From Pseudomonas gingeri (lineage in GTDB: Bacteria > Pseudomonadota > Gammaproteobacteria > Pseudomonadales > Pseudomonadaceae): DNA of 64,000 nt. The translations under genes and the position numbers were made by a program. Positions 37,373 through 46,043 of the stretch are shown one piece after another; position 1 is the first letter of the stretch; every line of letters starts with the position of its first letter. The notes under the pieces are model-generated. The model saw only the letters and a program-made list of their open reading frames with translations. It did no database searches and was not told the origin of the DNA. Location of the stretch: contig NZ_JACAQA010000024.1 of assembly GCF_013385425.1 (NCBI RefSeq), positions 43,665 to 107,664 on the forward strand, given 5' to 3'.

Positions 37373-39034
37373 TTAGTGGAACAGCACCGCCGTCTTCTGC
37401 AGGGTGACCCACACGCCCCACGCCAACGGAATGCCCACCACCAGCCAGGCGGCAACCGCCATCGGCTTGCTGCCCGCAGCGGCTTTCCACTCCAGCACGG
37501 TAGTGCTGTCGGCGCCCTTGTCATGACCCAGCGCCTGCTCGGCGGCGAGCTGCGCGTCGGTCATGAAGTACTTGTCGGCCACCGGACGCACCAGCAGGTT
37601 GCAGATGAACCCCAGCACCAGCAGGCCGGCGAGGATGTACAAGGTGATGTCGTAGGCCGCGGCGCGCTCGACGCCGATGCTCAACTGATACTCACGCAGG
37701 TAGTTCACCAGCACCGGCCCCAGCACCCCGGCTGCCGCCCAGGCGGTCAGCAGGCGACCGTGGATCGCACCGACCATCTGGGTGCCGAACAGGTCCGCCA
37801 GGTAAGCCGGCACCGTGGCGAAACCACCGCCGTACATCGACAGGATCACGCAGAACGCCGCCACGAACAGCGCGACGCTGCCCAGATGACCAAGGCTCGG
37901 CACCGACGCATAGAGCGCGAAACCCAGGGCGAAGAACACGAAGTAGGTCGCCTTGCGGCCGATATAGTCCGAGAACGACGCCCAGAAGAACCGGCCGCCG
38001 ATGTTGAACAGGCTGAGCAAACCGGTGAAGCCGGCTGCGATGGCAGCGATCTGGCCCAGTTGCGCGGCGTCCAACTGGCCGAAGGTCAGGCCGTTGCCGA
38101 GCAATTTACCGGCGAAGACTTCCTGCAACAGCGGCGAAGCCATGCCGAGGATGCCGATACCGGCGGATACGTTCAGGCACAGCACCAGCCACACCAGACG
38201 GAACTGCGGGGTCTTCCAGGCCACGTTCACATGCACGTGACGGTGGGTGATCATCGCGTTGCTGCTCTTCTTCACCGGTGCGGTCCAGCCCTCGGGCTTC
38301 CAGCCGGTAGGCGGCACGCGGTACGACAGTGCGCCGCCGATCATGAAGACGAAGTAGATCGCCGCCATCACCGCGAAGCTCTGCCACACGCCGACACTGG
38401 TAGGCGAAGCGAAGTGGCCCATCAAGGCCGCCGCCAGCGGTGCACCGACCATCGCGCCGCCGCCGAAGCCCATGATTGCCATGCCGGTGGCCATGCCGCG
38501 CTTGTCCGGGAACCACTTGATCAGGGTCGAGACCGGCGAGATATAGCCCAGCCCCAGACCGATACCGCCAATCACCCCGGAACCGATCCACATCAGCCAG
38601 ATCTGGTGGGTATAGACCCCCAGCGCGGAAATCAGCAAGCCACCACACCAGCACAGTGCGGACACCACACCGGCCTTGCGCGGACCGGCACGTTCCAGCC
38701 AGCCGCCCCAGATCGCGGCCGAGCAGCCGAGGAAAATGAAGAACAGGGTGTAGATCCAGCCGAGCATGGAAATCGGCCAATCACACTGTGACGAGAACAC
38801 TTGTGAGATAAAGCTCATGTCCGGCGCGCAAGCGACCGGTGCGGTGATGCCCAAGGCCTTGGACAGTGGCAACCAGAACACCGAGAAGCCGTAGGCCATG
38901 CCGATGCACAGGTGGATGGCCAGGGCGGCCGGTGGAACCAGCCAGCGGTTGAAACCGGGCTTGGCGATAATGCGCTCTTTTGACAGGAACGCAGGCTCGG
39001 CGGCTTGAATGCGCGCCGTCATGCTGGTGCTCAT
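37373..39034 (-). CDS. OFA-family major facilitator transporter
   Basis: A 553-residue membrane protein with about 12 transmembrane helices and MFS loops (GGWLERAGPRKAG after TM2, KWFPDKRGMATGMAIMGFGGG in the N-half). This fits the oxalate/formate antiporter-type family. The periplasmic loop after TM1 is long, with two cysteines (CAPD, SSQCDW). The C-terminal region has an additional soluble stretch before the last helix. The start at MSTSMTARIQ follows a GGGGGAA ribosome-binding site. It is monocistronic. The substrate is unknown; small carboxylates are likely. Confidence 0.87.
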   Translation of the reverse strand: MSTSMTARIQAAEPAFLSKERIIAKPGFNRWLVPPAALAIHLCIGMAYGFSVFWLPLSKALGITAPVACAPDMSFISQVFSSQCDWPISMLGWIYTLFFIFLGCSAAIWGGWLERAGPRKAGVVSALCWCGGLLISALGVYTHQIWLMWIGSGVIGGIGLGLGYISPVSTLIKWFPDKRGMATGMAIMGFGGGAMVGAPLAAALMGHFASPTSVGVWQSFAVMAAIYFVFMIGGALSYRVPPTGWKPEGWTAPVKKSSNAMITHRHVHVNVAWKTPQFRLVWLVLCLNVSAGIGILGMASPLLQEVFAGKLLGNGLTFGQLDAAQLGQIAAIAAGFTGLLSLFNIGGRFFWASFSDYIGRKATYFVFFALGFALYASVPSLGHLGSVALFVAAFCVILSMYGGGFATVPAYLADLFGTQMVGAIHGRLLTAWAAAGVLGPVLVNYLREYQLSIGVERAAAYDITLYILAGLLVLGFICNLLVRPVADKYFMTDAQLAAEQALGHDKGADSTTVLEWKAAAGSKPMAVAAWLVVGIPLAWGVWVTLQKTAVLFH

Positions 39035-39242
39035 TTGAAGTGTTTCCCCCAATTGAAATGATGAATCGCCGGCCACACATCACTCCCGACCTTGGTGCAC
39101 GCAGGCATGGCCGTGTTATCGAGTGATGTTTGTTACGCGACAATCAGTCGCAGAAGGACTGGCGGACCTGGAAAGGTTACCATTTACCCATGACAGAACA
39201 ACCAGACTGATACGCGCTTTTGTAATGCAACTGCTCTGCTTT

Positions 39243-39344
39243 CCTGTAGGAGCAAGCTTGCTCGCGATCCGCCGCAGGCGGCCATCAGCCGCGAATGCAG
39301 ATGGCGCCCGAAAGATCGCTATCGCGAGCAAGCCTGCTCCTACG
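39243..39344. repeat. REP doublet with TAGGAGCAAGCTTGCTCGCGAT arms
   Basis: Inverted copies at 39243-39268 and 39320-39343 flank a GC-rich centre. The arm sequence (AGCAAGCTTGCTCGCGAT type) differs from the GCGGGCAAGCC type elsewhere in the window, so at least two REP classes are present. It lies directly upstream of the PanZ-like gene. Confidence 0.85.
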
Positions 39345-39374
39345 AAACGCCAACCCCGGACGTTCGAGGAATCT

Positions 39375-39773
39375 ATGCCCATCGTTGTCGAGTCCCTCAC
39401 CGAAGCCACTTACCAGGACCAGCAGGACCTGCAGAAAATCTACCTGGACGCCCCCGCCTGGCTTTTCGCACCGCAAGCCGACGGCCAGCAACTGATCGAG
39501 ACCGCCCTGGCCGACGGCAGCCTGATCGCCGGGCGTTTCAATGACCGCCTGCTGGGCGCGGCGCGCTTGGAGCGGCGGGCGGATCTCTGGCTTTTATCCC
39601 AACTTTGCGTCAGAAAAGTCACCAGGCGCCGTGGGGTAGCCGAACGACTGGTGGCGGAAGCCGCACGGATGGCCAGGCTGGCCGGCGCGGAACTGCGGCT
39701 CCTGGCCCCCGCCGGGCATCTCGAAGCCCAGGCGCTGGCGGCCAAGCTGCGGATTCCCCTGGATCCGCTCTAG
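39375..39773 (+). CDS. PanZ-like acetyl-CoA sensor (GNAT fold)
   Basis: A 132-residue GNAT-fold protein. It resembles E. coli PanZ, which binds acetyl-CoA and controls maturation and activity of aspartate decarboxylase PanD in coenzyme A synthesis. Shared blocks: DQQDLQKIYLD near the N-terminus, the RFNDRLLGAARLE strand, and the CoA-binding loop VRKVTRRRGVAERLVAEA. The start after GAGGAATCT is well placed. panD is not in the window. An ordinary acetyltransferase is the alternative, but the RFNxRLL and VTRRRGV motifs favour PanZ. Confidence 0.75.
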   Translation: MPIVVESLTEATYQDQQDLQKIYLDAPAWLFAPQADGQQLIETALADGSLIAGRFNDRLLGAARLERRADLWLLSQLCVRKVTRRRGVAERLVAEAARMARLAGAELRLLAPAGHLEAQALAAKLRIPLDPL

Positions 39774-39857
39774 GGATCATCCCTGCCCTGTCGCCAGCCC
39801 CGTGACGCTATACTCGCGGGCTGAATTTCAAATTCCACTGACTACAAGGACTCGCCC

Positions 39858-42071
39858 ATGAAAGCGTTCGGCAAAATCCTGGGTCTGGGGCTTCTCGGGT
39901 TGTTGCTGATCATCGTGGCGGCAGGCTTTGCCCTGACCCACCTGTTCAATCCCAACGACTATAAAAACGAGATTCGCCAGATTGCCCGCGACAAGGCCCA
40001 CATTGAGCTGACCCTCAATGGCGACATCGGTTGGAGCCTTTTCCCCTGGCTGGGCCTGGAGCTGCACGATGCCAGCGTGGCGACCCTGGTCACCCCGACC
40101 CAGCCGTTTGCCGACCTGCAGATGCTCGGCCTGTCGGTGCGCGTCCTGCCGCTGCTGCGTCGTGAAGTGCAGATGAGCGATGTCCGCGTCGAAGGCCTGA
40201 ACCTGCGGCTCAATCGCGACAAGGACGGCCACGGCAACTGGCAGGACATCGGCCGCCCGGCCCCCGGCGCCAGCATCACCGCGCAGGCTGACAAGGTCGC
40301 CGAACCGGCCGGCGCCGAGGCGGAAGAAAAACCCTCGCAGCCGATCCGCCTGGATATCGACAGCCTGACCGTGAACAACGCCCGGATCGAATTCAACGAT
40401 GAAAAGACCGGCCGCCAGATCACCTCGGAAAGCATCCAGCTGAGCACCGGCGCGGTGCATGACGGCAAGGAAATCCCGGTCAAGTTGACCGCCTTCTTCG
40501 GCACCAACCAGCCGGTCCTGCGGGCCCGTACCGAACTCAGCGGCAACCTGCGTTTCGACCGCGTACTCAAGCGCTACCAGTTCGAAGACATGCGCCTCGG
40601 CGGCGAACTGACGGGCGATCCGCTGCAAGGCAAGCCGCTGACGTTCTCGGCCCAGGGCCAATTGCTGGTGGATATGCAGGCGAACGTCGCCGAATGGACC
40701 AGCCTGAAATTGTCGGCCAACCAACTGCGCGCCCTCGGCGAGCTGAAGGCCAACGACCTGAACAAGACCCCGCAACTCAACGGCACGCTGTCGATTGCCC
40801 AACTGGACCTGATGAAGTTTCTCGACAGTATCGGCCAGCCCCTGCCGACCGTCGCCGACGGCAGCCTGAGCAAGGTCGAGCTGGTCACCCACCTCACCGG
40901 CACGCCCACCAGCCTGGTGCTGGATGACCTCAACCTGAAACTCGATGACAGCAACTTCACCGGTCGCATCGCCATCGAGGATTTCGCCAAGCAATCCCTG
41001 CGCGTACAGCTCAAGGGCGACAAATTCGACGCCGATCGCTACCTGCCGCCGAAATCGGCCGACGCCAACAGCGCCTCGAAGGTCCGCCAGGCCGATGTGC
41101 TGAATAGCGAAGCCAACGCCATCGCCAGTAGCTCGCCATTGCCGGAATCCCCGACCAAGGGTGCCTGGAGCAGCGACAAGTTGCTGCCCATCGAACGCCT
41201 GCGCAGCGCTGATGTGGACGCCGACCTGAGTTTCGACCAACTGACCCTGAAGAAGCTGCCGATCGGCAACGCCGCCCTCAAGGCCACTGGCCTGGGTGGC
41301 GTGCTGACCCTCGGCGACCTGCGCGGCGAGCTCTACAGCGGCAGCTTCAGCGCCAAGGGCAGCCTCGATGTGCGCCCCGACGTGCCGCGCCTGACCCTGC
41401 AAACGCGGCTGAACCGGGTGCCGGTCGAACGCGTCCTGCAAGCCCAGGGACAGAAACCGCCGGTCAAGGGCGCCCTGACCCTCAACAGCGACTTCACTGC
41501 CAGCGGCAACAGCCAGAAAGCCCTGATCGACAGCCTCAACGGCACCGCCAGCTTCGTCCTCAACGACGGCCTGCTGCTCAACGCCAACCTCGAACAGCAA
41601 CTGTGCACCGGCATCGCCACCCTCAACCGCAAGACCCTGAGCGGCGAACCGCGGGGCAAGGACACACCGTTCCAGGACCTCAAGGGCAGCCTGAACCTGC
41701 ACAACGGCGTGGCCAGCAACCCGGACCTGAAAGTCAACATCCCGGGCCTGAGCGTCAATGGCAACGGCGATATCGACTTGCGCGTGCTGGGCATGGACTA
41801 CCGCATCGGCATCATCGTCGAAGGCGACAAGAGCGACATGCCGGACCCGGCCTGCCAGGTCAGCGAACGTTTCGCCGGGATCGAATGGCCGCTGCGTTGC
41901 CGTGGCCCGCTGGAGCTGGGTGCCAAGGCCTGCCGCATCGACAAGGACGGCCTCGGCCAGGTCGCCGCGCGGCTGGCCGGCAACAAACTGAGCGAGAAAG
42001 TTGAAGAAAAGCTCGGCGACAAGGTCAGTCCCGAACTCAAGGACGCACTCAAGGGGCTGTTCAAGCGATGA
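39858..42071 (+). CDS. AsmA family protein
   Basis: A 737-residue protein with one N-terminal transmembrane helix (about 7-28) and a long beta-rich periplasmic part. It begins with the AsmA motif LTHLFNPNDYKNEIRQIARDK and a DIGWSLFPWLGLELHDASV segment, and ends with the conserved C-terminal AsmA-like domain. AsmA-like proteins are thought to bridge the membranes and move phospholipid or affect outer-membrane assembly. It overlaps mutY by 4 bases, so the order asmA-mutY-yggX is one operon. Confidence 0.92.
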   Translation: MKAFGKILGLGLLGLLLIIVAAGFALTHLFNPNDYKNEIRQIARDKAHIELTLNGDIGWSLFPWLGLELHDASVATLVTPTQPFADLQMLGLSVRVLPLLRREVQMSDVRVEGLNLRLNRDKDGHGNWQDIGRPAPGASITAQADKVAEPAGAEAEEKPSQPIRLDIDSLTVNNARIEFNDEKTGRQITSESIQLSTGAVHDGKEIPVKLTAFFGTNQPVLRARTELSGNLRFDRVLKRYQFEDMRLGGELTGDPLQGKPLTFSAQGQLLVDMQANVAEWTSLKLSANQLRALGELKANDLNKTPQLNGTLSIAQLDLMKFLDSIGQPLPTVADGSLSKVELVTHLTGTPTSLVLDDLNLKLDDSNFTGRIAIEDFAKQSLRVQLKGDKFDADRYLPPKSADANSASKVRQADVLNSEANAIASSSPLPESPTKGAWSSDKLLPIERLRSADVDADLSFDQLTLKKLPIGNAALKATGLGGVLTLGDLRGELYSGSFSAKGSLDVRPDVPRLTLQTRLNRVPVERVLQAQGQKPPVKGALTLNSDFTASGNSQKALIDSLNGTASFVLNDGLLLNANLEQQLCTGIATLNRKTLSGEPRGKDTPFQDLKGSLNLHNGVASNPDLKVNIPGLSVNGNGDIDLRVLGMDYRIGIIVEGDKSDMPDPACQVSERFAGIEWPLRCRGPLELGAKACRIDKDGLGQVAARLAGNKLSEKVEEKLGDKVSPELKDALKGLFKR

Positions 42072-43135
42072 GAGCCGAGCAGTTTTCCAGCGCCGTGCTG
42101 GACTGGTATGACCGTCACGGCCGCCACGACCTGCCCTGGCAACAGGGCATCACGCCCTATCGGGTGTGGGTGTCGGAGATCATGTTGCAGCAGACCCAGG
42201 TCAGCACCGTGCTGAACTACTTCGACCGCTTCATGGCCTCGCTGCCGACGGTCGAGGCCCTGGCCGCCGCGCCGGAAGATGAAGTGCTGCACCTGTGGAC
42301 GGGCCTGGGCTACTACACCCGGGCGCGCAACCTGCAGAAGACCGCGAAGATCGTCGTTGCCGAGCATGGCGGCGAGTTTCCCCGCGACGTCGAGAAACTC
42401 ACCGAGCTGCCGGGCATCGGCCTGTCCACCGCCGGCGCCATCGCCAGCATCAGCATGGGCCTGCGCGCGGCGATCCTCGACGGCAACGTCAAGCGCGTGC
42501 TGGCGCGCTACACCGCCCAGGAGGGTTACCCGGGCGAGCCCAAGGTGGCCAAGCAGCTCTGGGCCAACGCCGAGCGCTTTACCCCCGACACCCGGGTGAA
42601 CCACTACACCCAGGCGATGATGGACCTGGGCGCGACCTTGTGCACCCGCAGCAAGCCCAGTTGCCTGCTCTGCCCGCTGAAAGTCGGCTGTGAGGCCCAC
42701 ATGCTCGGCCTGGAGACCCGCTACCCAATTCCCAAGCCGCGCAAGAGCGTGCCGCAGAAGCGCACCCTGATGCCAATGCTCGCCAACCGCGAGGGCGCCA
42801 TTCTGCTTTACCGGCGCCCTTCCAGCGGCCTCTGGGGCGGTTTGTGGAGCTTGCCGGAGCTGGACGACCTCGACGACCTGCAACACCTGGCGGCGCAGCA
42901 CTCGCTGGAACTGGGCGCGCAACAGGCGTTGCCGAACCTGACCCACACCTTCAGCCACTTCCAGTTGGCCATCGAGCCGTGGCTGGTGCAGGTCGAGGAG
43001 AGCGCCCATCACGTGGCCGAGGCCGACTGGCTCTGGTATAACCTCGCCACCCCGCCGCGCCTGGGCCTTGCCGCCCCGGTGAAAAAGCTGCTCAAACGGG
43101 CAGCCGACGTTTTGAATGCAGGAGAGTCGTCATGA
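42068..43135 (+). CDS. mutY: A/G-specific adenine DNA glycosylase
   Basis: Removes adenine mispaired with 8-oxoguanine. Its 355 residues: helix-hairpin-helix (ELPGIGLSTAGAIASISMG), catalytic Glu in SEIMLQQTQVSTV, catalytic Asp in AAILDGNVKRVLARY, the 4Fe-4S cluster cysteines C-x6-C-x2-C-x5-C (CTRSKPSCLLCPLKVGC), and a C-terminal NUDIX-like 8-oxoG recognition domain (from about residue 230). All are intact. It is coupled by 4-base overlaps to asmA and yggX. Confidence 0.97.
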   Translation: MRAEQFSSAVLDWYDRHGRHDLPWQQGITPYRVWVSEIMLQQTQVSTVLNYFDRFMASLPTVEALAAAPEDEVLHLWTGLGYYTRARNLQKTAKIVVAEHGGEFPRDVEKLTELPGIGLSTAGAIASISMGLRAAILDGNVKRVLARYTAQEGYPGEPKVAKQLWANAERFTPDTRVNHYTQAMMDLGATLCTRSKPSCLLCPLKVGCEAHMLGLETRYPIPKPRKSVPQKRTLMPMLANREGAILLYRRPSSGLWGGLWSLPELDDLDDLQHLAAQHSLELGAQQALPNLTHTFSHFQLAIEPWLVQVEESAHHVAEADWLWYNLATPPRLGLAAPVKKLLKRAADVLNAGESS

Positions 43136-43404
43136 CCCGCACCGTAATGTGCCGCAAGTACCACGAAGAACTGCCCGGCCTTGAGCGCCCTCCGTACCCG
43201 GGTGCCAAGGGCCAGGATATTTTCGAACATATTTCGCAGAAAGCCTGGGGCGACTGGTTGAAGCACCAGACCCTGCTGATCAACGAAAAACGCCTGAACA
43301 TGATGAACGGCGAAGACCGCAAATACATCCAGGGCGAGATGGACAAGTTCTTTTCCGGCGAGGAATACGCCCAGGCCGAAGGCTACGTTCCGCCGGCCGA
43401 ATAA
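43132..43404 (+). CDS. yggX: Probable Fe(2+)-trafficking protein
   Basis: A 90-residue protein with the single N-terminal cysteine of the family (TRTVMCRKYHEELPGLERPP) and the QGEMDKFFSGEE tail. It protects iron-sulfur clusters from oxidation, which fits its coupling to mutY, an iron-sulfur DNA repair enzyme. It overlaps mutY by 4 bases. Confidence 0.96.
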   Translation: MTRTVMCRKYHEELPGLERPPYPGAKGQDIFEHISQKAWGDWLKHQTLLINEKRLNMMNGEDRKYIQGEMDKFFSGEEYAQAEGYVPPAE

Positions 43405-43468
43405 TCAGGGCTGGAACAGCTTTGGGTCGTAAGCGACGGTAATAATTAAATATTTTTTGAAATCGCGC

Positions 43469-43497
43469 TTGACGACCCCTCGAAAAACCAGTTTAAT
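43469..43497 (+). promoter_or_regulatory. Promoter of tRNA-Phe
   Basis: TTGACG at 43469-43474, a 17-base spacer, and TTTAAT at 43492-43497, followed by a GC-rich discriminator (GCGCCCC) as usual for stable RNA promoters. Confidence 0.8.
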
Positions 43498-43507
43498 GCG
43501 CCCCGTT

Positions 43508-43583
43508 GCCCAGATAGCTCAGTCGGTAGAGCAGGGGATTGAAAATCCCCGTGTCGGCGGTTCGATTCCGTCTCTGGGCACCA
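43508..43583 (+). tRNA. tRNA-Phe (GAA)
   Basis: 76 nt including encoded CCA. The acceptor stem GCCCAGA/TCTGGGC, the anticodon loop ATTGAAAAT with GAA, and the T-loop GTTCGATTC are intact. Accessory genes begin 392 bases downstream. I find no second copy of the 3' end that would mark an island boundary. Confidence 0.98.
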
Positions 43584-43628
43584 CTAATTAGTTTTAGGTG
43601 GTGTCAACATCATCTGAAAGCCCACAAG

Positions 43629-43653
43629 AAACCCGCCTAGTGCGGGTTTTTTG
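43629..43653 (+). terminator. Terminator downstream of tRNA-Phe
   Basis: AACCCGC / GCGGGTT stem around CTAGT and a run of six Ts. Confidence 0.9.
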
Positions 43654-43975
43654 TTGCCTGAAAAATCTCGGCGCACAGCTAACGTCTCCTCCTCCTGCAA
43701 CTCCCCCCTAAAGAGCTCGCCGAAACCGAGGTAGGGTATTTCGCATTAATTCATAGCCAGCATCAGGAAAGGCTTTAGCCGATTACGCTCAAGCGGCTAA
43801 GGAAAAGAAAACTGGTCGCGGAAACACTAGGGCGGGCGGTCGCGCACTGAAAACAGACGTCAACCGAAATAGAAACTCCCTACAGAACAAGGAAAGCATG
43901 GCCTTTTCATAGCAACCGCCAGACAGCTCGATTGCTGCCACCCTCTTCACCCACTCCCAACGAAGAGGACATCTC
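43654..43975. other. Gap of 322 bases between tRNA-Phe and the DUF1016 gene
   Basis: I see no gene, repeat or clear promoter. Base composition is lower in GC than the core, as in the following gene, which suggests foreign DNA begins just after the tRNA terminator. Confidence 0.5.
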
Positions 43976-44833
43976 ATGAGCAAAACAATTGCTTCCATCG
44001 ACCACGACACACAGCTTGCGCCCTTGCTCGACAATCTTGGTGAACTGATTCGCCAGGCCCGACAGCGGGCTCTGCGGGCCGTGGACACGATTCAGGTACA
44101 AACCTGCTGGCAAATTGGCCGACATATCGTCGAGTTTGAACAGGCAGGAGCGATAAGGGCCGCCTACGGAAAGCGATTACTGCCAGCCCTGGCCAAAACG
44201 CTGACTCGTGAGTTCGGCAGGGGATTCGATGAGCGCAATCTGCGCCACATGCGAGGCTTTTATCAGTACTTTCCAATTTGGAACGCAGTGCGTACCGAAT
44301 TGAGTTGGACCCACTATCGCACCCTGCTGCGCGTAGAAAGCGAAATTGCCCGCCATTGGTACATGCATGAAACCGCCAACCAGAACTGGACAACGCGCTC
44401 CCTGGAACGGCAGATAGGCACTCTGTATTACGAGCGCCTTTTGGCCAGTCGCGACCGTGATGCCGTGCAGGACGAAGCAACTGCCCATATCGACACCCAC
44501 GAAACCAACCCGAGAGAGTTTGTCCGGGATCCGGTGCTACTTGAATTTCTTGGCTTGCCGAACGGCGGCATTCTGCTGGAGAGCGACCTGGAACAAGCAC
44601 TGATCGATCAATTGCAGGACTTCTTTCTGGAACTGGGCAAAGGCTTTGCCTTCGTGGCGCGCCAACAACGCCTGAGCACGGACAGCAAGGACTTCTACAT
44701 CGACCTGGTGTTCTATAACTACTTGCTCAAATGCTTCGTGATCTTTGATTTGAAACGGGGAGAACTGAGAGCGGAGCTAAATCGCGAACGTGCAGTGGCC
44801 ACGCAAAAGCTGCTGCGCCAGAAGCGGCAATAG
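43976..44833 (+). CDS. DUF1016/YhcG-type PD-(D/E)xK nuclease, internally shortened
   Basis: 285 residues. The N-terminal DUF1016 domain is clear (QTCWQIGRHIVEFEQ, YGKRLLPALAKTLTREFGRG, FDERNLRHMRGFYQ, LSWTHYRTLLRVE), followed by the nuclease start FYIDLVFYNYLLKCFVIFDLKRG with the D...DxK residues. YhcG proteins as I know them run about 340-370 residues. Here the nuclease core passes directly into a tail (LRAELNRERAVATQKLL) that resembles the far C-terminus of the family. About 60-80 residues between them seem deleted in frame. The gene may be inactive. Lower GC and position after a tRNA suggest acquisition. Relatives are linked to restriction and phage-defence loci. Confidence 0.78.
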   Translation: MSKTIASIDHDTQLAPLLDNLGELIRQARQRALRAVDTIQVQTCWQIGRHIVEFEQAGAIRAAYGKRLLPALAKTLTREFGRGFDERNLRHMRGFYQYFPIWNAVRTELSWTHYRTLLRVESEIARHWYMHETANQNWTTRSLERQIGTLYYERLLASRDRDAVQDEATAHIDTHETNPREFVRDPVLLEFLGLPNGGILLESDLEQALIDQLQDFFLELGKGFAFVARQQRLSTDSKDFYIDLVFYNYLLKCFVIFDLKRGELRAELNRERAVATQKLLRQKRQ

Positions 44834-45040
44834 CGTGATTGGCCCCTGCGAAAAATACGCCGCTTGCCTCTCCGGATACCGCCATCCGTATAGCCACGCG
44901 CTATCGGCTGACAGACGCCAACGACAACTGTCATGGTCGGCAAACAATACAGTTCGTTGCGCTCACTCCCAACCGTACCGGTACTGGGCCCGCTTGGCTG
45001 ACTAGTGTGCACCTGTCCTTCAGGCACGCAGGAGCCGAGC

Positions 45041-45979
45041 ATGAATATCGCCAACTGGCTGGATGAAGCCGGCCTTCGATACCCGAAGCGTCCGGCCTTG
45101 TTCGAAGGGCAGCAGCTAGTCGCCAACTACGGAGCCTTTGTCGCCCTGGTCCGACACCGGGCCGCTTATCTGATCGACGAGCACGGCATCGCCCCCGGCG
45201 ATCGGGTCGTGCTGTTCATGAAGAACTGTTGCGAATACCTCGAACTGCTCTACGCCATCTGGTGGGCCGGTGCCGTGGCAGTGCCGATCAACTGCAAGCT
45301 GCACCCCGTCGAGGCCGGCTGGATCGTCGGCAACGCCGACGCCCGGCTGATTTTCACCGACGGCGGCCAGGTATTCGCCCCCGAGAGACTCCCCCTGGGG
45401 TGCCACGAACTGGATCGAGAGGACATGGGCGCACTCACCTCGATCACTTCGCCGCCGGATACACCTTATCCGCGGCATGCCGACGACCTGGCCTGGCTGT
45501 TCTACACCCCCAGCAGCACAGGCGACGCACAGGCGGTGATGCTCAGCCACGGCAACTTGACGGCCATGTCGCAGGACTGTTCGCCCGATCTTGATCCGAT
45601 CGACGCCGATGAGGTCGTGGTCTATGCCGCACCGATGTCTCACTGCGCCGGGCTCTACAGCCTGATCCATGTGCGTCGGGCCGCTCGCCATGTCGTCCCG
45701 CAGTCCCGCGACTTCAAGGCCGATGAACTGTTCGAACTGGCGAGCGGGTTCGGCAATATCACGCTATTCATGGCCCCCACCATGTTCACCTACATAGTCG
45801 AGCAGGCCCGCCTCCAAGGCTACGACGGCAAGGGCATCAAGACCATCATCTACGGCGACGCGCCCATCTACCCGACAGACCTGCGCAACGTAGTGCTCAG
45901 GAACAACTACGGCGAACTCCTCAAGACGGAGCTGCGCCTGTGGTTGAAAGCCAGCGCAAATGACCCCTCCACGCCCTGA
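45041..45979 (+). CDS. Degenerate, C-terminally truncated adenylate-forming (AMP-binding) protein
   Basis: 312 residues with the N-terminal domain of acyl-CoA ligase-type enzymes (FMKNCCEYLELLYAIWWAGAVAVPINCKLHP, then the A3 core, then FMAPTMFTYIVEQAR and IIYGDAPIYP). Active enzymes have about 500-540 residues. Here the C-terminal third is absent after IYGDAPIYPTDLR, and the A3 phosphate loop reads YTPSSTGDAQAVMLSH instead of the usual YTSGTTGxPKGVxLSH, so its lysine and glycine are lost. There is no internal stop, and a GGAG ribosome-binding site is present. It may be a decaying gene or a non-catalytic domain. It heads a run of plus-strand genes. Confidence 0.7.
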   Translation: MNIANWLDEAGLRYPKRPALFEGQQLVANYGAFVALVRHRAAYLIDEHGIAPGDRVVLFMKNCCEYLELLYAIWWAGAVAVPINCKLHPVEAGWIVGNADARLIFTDGGQVFAPERLPLGCHELDREDMGALTSITSPPDTPYPRHADDLAWLFYTPSSTGDAQAVMLSHGNLTAMSQDCSPDLDPIDADEVVVYAAPMSHCAGLYSLIHVRRAARHVVPQSRDFKADELFELASGFGNITLFMAPTMFTYIVEQARLQGYDGKGIKTIIYGDAPIYPTDLRNVVLRNNYGELLKTELRLWLKASANDPSTP

Positions 45980-46043
45980 AGAACATATTTACGGATACCC
46001 GGCCGCCCCGGAGCCCTCCCCACCACAAAAAGGAGCCGTCAGC

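Noticed and set aside
43508..43975. tRNA-Phe as an integration site with flanking direct repeats
   Set aside because: The accessory genes follow the tRNA, but I find no copy of its 3' end downstream and no integrase, so an attachment site cannot be claimed.
44719..45126. A 135-codon frame on the minus strand between the DUF1016 gene and the AMP-binding gene
   Set aside because: It overlaps both real genes, is Arg/Ser/Cys-rich, and has no ribosome-binding site.
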